Below, piece by piece: positions 7,502-8,926 of a stretch of 8,926 nucleotides of DNA (the first letter of the stretch is position 1; every line of letters begins with the position of its first letter). A program made the translations under genes and the position numbers. The stretch covers positions 20,234 to 29,159 of the forward strand of contig MGNX01000010.1 in the NCBI GenBank assembly GCA_001796935.1, given 5' to 3'. The stretch comes from Chloroflexi bacterium RBG_16_60_22. Its GTDB lineage: Bacteria; Chloroflexota; Dehalococcoidia; Dehalococcoidales; RBG-16-60-22. Under the pieces are notes generated by a model, which was given only the letters and a program-made list of their open reading frames with translations, did no database searches and had not been told where the DNA came from.

Positions 7502-8562
7502 CCATTGTCTATAATCAGCCGCAGACCTCGCGCTATGACGGCGCCCACGAAGAAAAAGCGGTGCTGGGCGTCCTCGAGGCCGTGGCGGCCGTGCGGGAAG
7601 CTCTCCTCGAGCTGGAATACGGCGTGTCCCTCCTGCCGCTGACGCCGCCCTGGCCGGAGGCCAGGGAAGAGCTGGAAGCCCTGAACGCGGATATCGTTTT
7701 CAACCTCTTCGAGGGCTTCTGCGGCGAGCCGGAGACGGAGGCCCTGGTGCCTCAAACCCTGGCGGAGCTGAAAATACCCCTTACCGGCTGTCCGGCCCCG
7801 GCCCTGCGGCTGGCCCTGGATAAAGCCAGGGTCAAGGTGATTCTCCAGGCCGCCGGCATCCCCACCCCGGACTTCCAGCTGCTCAATCCCCGGACGCTGC
7901 ACCTCTTCCGGCTCGGGTTTCCCTGCATCGTCAAGCCCCGCGGCGAGGACGCCAGCCACGGCATCACCGCGGCCAGCGTCGTCCGGGATGCCGCCTCGCT
8001 GGAAAAACAGGTGACCGCCATGAGCCGCACCTACGGCGGCGCCCTGGTGGAGGCTTTCGTCGGGGGGAGAGAGTTCAACGCCACCGTCATGGGAAACTCG
8101 CGTTACAGTCTGCTGCCGCCTTCGGAGATAAACTACTCGCTGCCGCCGGAGGTGCCCCCCATCCTCACCTTTGAAGCCAAGTGGGATACTGATAGCGCCT
8201 ATTTCAGGGGAACGCGAGTGACCTGCCCGGCGGAAATCACCCCCGGGGAGTTGAAGAAAATTCGCCGGACGGCACTGGCCGCTTTCCGGCTGACCGGCTG
8301 CCGCGGCTACGCCCGGGTGGACATGCGCCAGGACGGCGAGGGCGTGCTCCACGTCCTCGAGGTCAACCCCAACCCGGATATCTCGCCGGGGACCGGCGCC
8401 GCGCGCCAGGCACTCGCCTCCGGCATGACGTACGCCGGCTTTATTAAGCGGATTGTCATACTGGCCCTGGAGAAGGAAAAACATGACCGTCATCATCCGG
8501 CCCATGTCCGCGGCGGACAAACCGGCCGTAATGCAGATACTGCTCAATACGCCCGAATTTAA
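7486..8562 (+). CDS. ATP-grasp ligase, D-Ala-D-Ala-ligase-like (second of tandem pair)
   Basis: 358 residues as read. It overlaps the first ligase by 16 bp and has only a weak upstream site, so translation is probably coupled. Motifs: DIVFNLFEGF, FPCIVKPRGEDASHGI (145-160), VEAFVGGREFN (188-198), FEAKW, YARVDM and EVNPNPDIS (292-300), the last being a variant of the EINxxPG metal-binding loop. It is a diverged paralogue of its neighbour, so the two may carry out successive or heteromeric ligations. The last 26 residues (from 333) are read out of frame over the start of the GNAT gene and look unlike folded protein. One extra A in the run 8477-8481 would end the protein at TGA overlapping the GNAT ATG, giving 333 residues, exactly the length of the first ligase. 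Substrate unknown. Confidence 0.85.
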   Translation: MRTYVAIVYNQPQTSRYDGAHEEKAVLGVLEAVAAVREALLELEYGVSLLPLTPPWPEAREELEALNADIVFNLFEGFCGEPETEALVPQTLAELKIPLTGCPAPALRLALDKARVKVILQAAGIPTPDFQLLNPRTLHLFRLGFPCIVKPRGEDASHGITAASVVRDAASLEKQVTAMSRTYGGALVEAFVGGREFNATVMGNSRYSLLPPSEINYSLPPEVPPILTFEAKWDTDSAYFRGTRVTCPAEITPGELKKIRRTALAAFRLTGCRGYARVDMRQDGEGVLHVLEVNPNPDISPGTGAARQALASGMTYAGFIKRIVILALEKEKHDRHHPAHVRGGQTGRNADTAQYARI

Positions 8563-8926
8563 ACCCTTCGAGGTGGCGGTGGCCGAGGAGGTCATCGACG
8601 GCTGCCTGGCCGACCCGGCCGGCTCCGGATACTATTCTCTGGTTGCCGTTGAAGATGCCTCCGTCCGGGGGTATATCACCTACGGCCCCACGCCGCTGAC
8701 CGAAGGCACCTGGGACATTTACTGGGAGGCGGTCGACCGCGAGAAGCGGGGGAGGGGCACCGGCCGGGCACTCATGGAGGCCGCCGAGGCGGATATCCGC
8801 CAAGCCAGCGGGAGGCTCATCGTCATCGAGACCTCGTCCACTCCCCTTTACGAGGGAACGCTCCGCTTCCACCTCGCCTGCGGCTACGGGGAAATCGCCC
8901 GCATCCCGGACTTCTACTCACCCGGC
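8483..8926 (+). CDS. GNAT-family N-acetyltransferase (3' end outside window)
   Basis: 148 codons from ATG 8483 with no stop before the edge; the visible part is nearly full length for a single GNAT domain. The start is supported by GGAGAAGG (8469-8476), 6 nt upstream. It begins with the usual IIRPMSAADKPAVMQIL, contains WEAVDREKRGRGTGRALM with the acetyl-CoA pyrophosphate loop (R89-G-R-G-T-G94), and ends in the typical HLACGYGEIARIPDFY near the C-terminus. GNATs transfer acetyl from acetyl-CoA to amines. Next to a lysine 2,3-aminomutase it may acetylate beta-lysine, as AblB does when making N-epsilon-acetyl-beta-lysine in methanogens, or it may cap the ligase product. I cannot tell from the sequence whether it belongs to the AblB subfamily. 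Confidence 0.88.
   Translation, partial: MTVIIRPMSAADKPAVMQILLNTPEFKPFEVAVAEEVIDGCLADPAGSGYYSLVAVEDASVRGYITYGPTPLTEGTWDIYWEAVDREKRGRGTGRALMEAAEADIRQASGRLIVIETSSTPLYEGTLRFHLACGYGEIARIPDFYSPG

Overview
The window is a GC-rich, densely packed bacterial chromosome segment with one short AT-rich gap at about 4940-5125. It holds two functional blocks. The CcmE stub with Cys in place of the usual haem-binding His, the CxCxC-type CcmH and the mix of neighbours suggest an anaerobic or sediment bacterium. Chloroflexota (Dehalococcoidia-like) is my best guess, but this is inference from protein style and not proven by the sequence.

Block 1 (1-4586, plus strand) is the 3' part of a cytochrome c maturation (Ccm, system I) operon. 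It runs: the C-terminus of CcmE, CcmF (haem lyase core), CcmH (thiol protein), a CcmI-like membrane protein ending in a zinc ribbon, a secreted or membrane-anchored protein with a carboxypeptidase-regulatory-like beta-sandwich, and a second CcmE-like OB-fold protein that ends in C-A-I-C-H. From ccmF onward every junction is a 4-nt TTGA or ATGA overlap, so the genes look translationally coupled. ccmA, ccmB, ccmC and ccmG would have to lie upstream, outside the window.

Between the blocks, a small winged-helix regulator (4593-4895, minus) ends 6 bp from the end of block 1. It is divergent from block 2. The 244-bp AT-rich gap carries a good sigma70-type promoter for block 2, an apparent opposing promoter for the regulator, and a palindrome overlapping the latter. 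This looks like a local autoregulated switch.

Block 2 (5140-8926, plus strand) is an overlapping four-gene operon: a radical SAM/PLP aminomutase of the KamA (lysine 2,3-aminomutase) family, two tandem D-Ala-D-Ala-ligase-like ATP-grasp proteins, and a GNAT acetyltransferase cut by the window edge. The aminomutase keeps the two Asp residues that hold the lysine side-chain amine in the characterised enzyme, so L-beta-lysine is the likely product. The ligases lack recognisable D-Ala-ligase N-terminal motifs. The inferred logic is lysine to beta-lysine, followed by ATP-dependent ligation and N-acetylation, giving a small beta-lysine-containing peptide or an acetylated compatible solute. This is the most interesting system here. 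Two places in it (the kamA start and the end of the second ligase) would be tidied by one extra A in an A-run, which suggests either sequence errors or real recoding.
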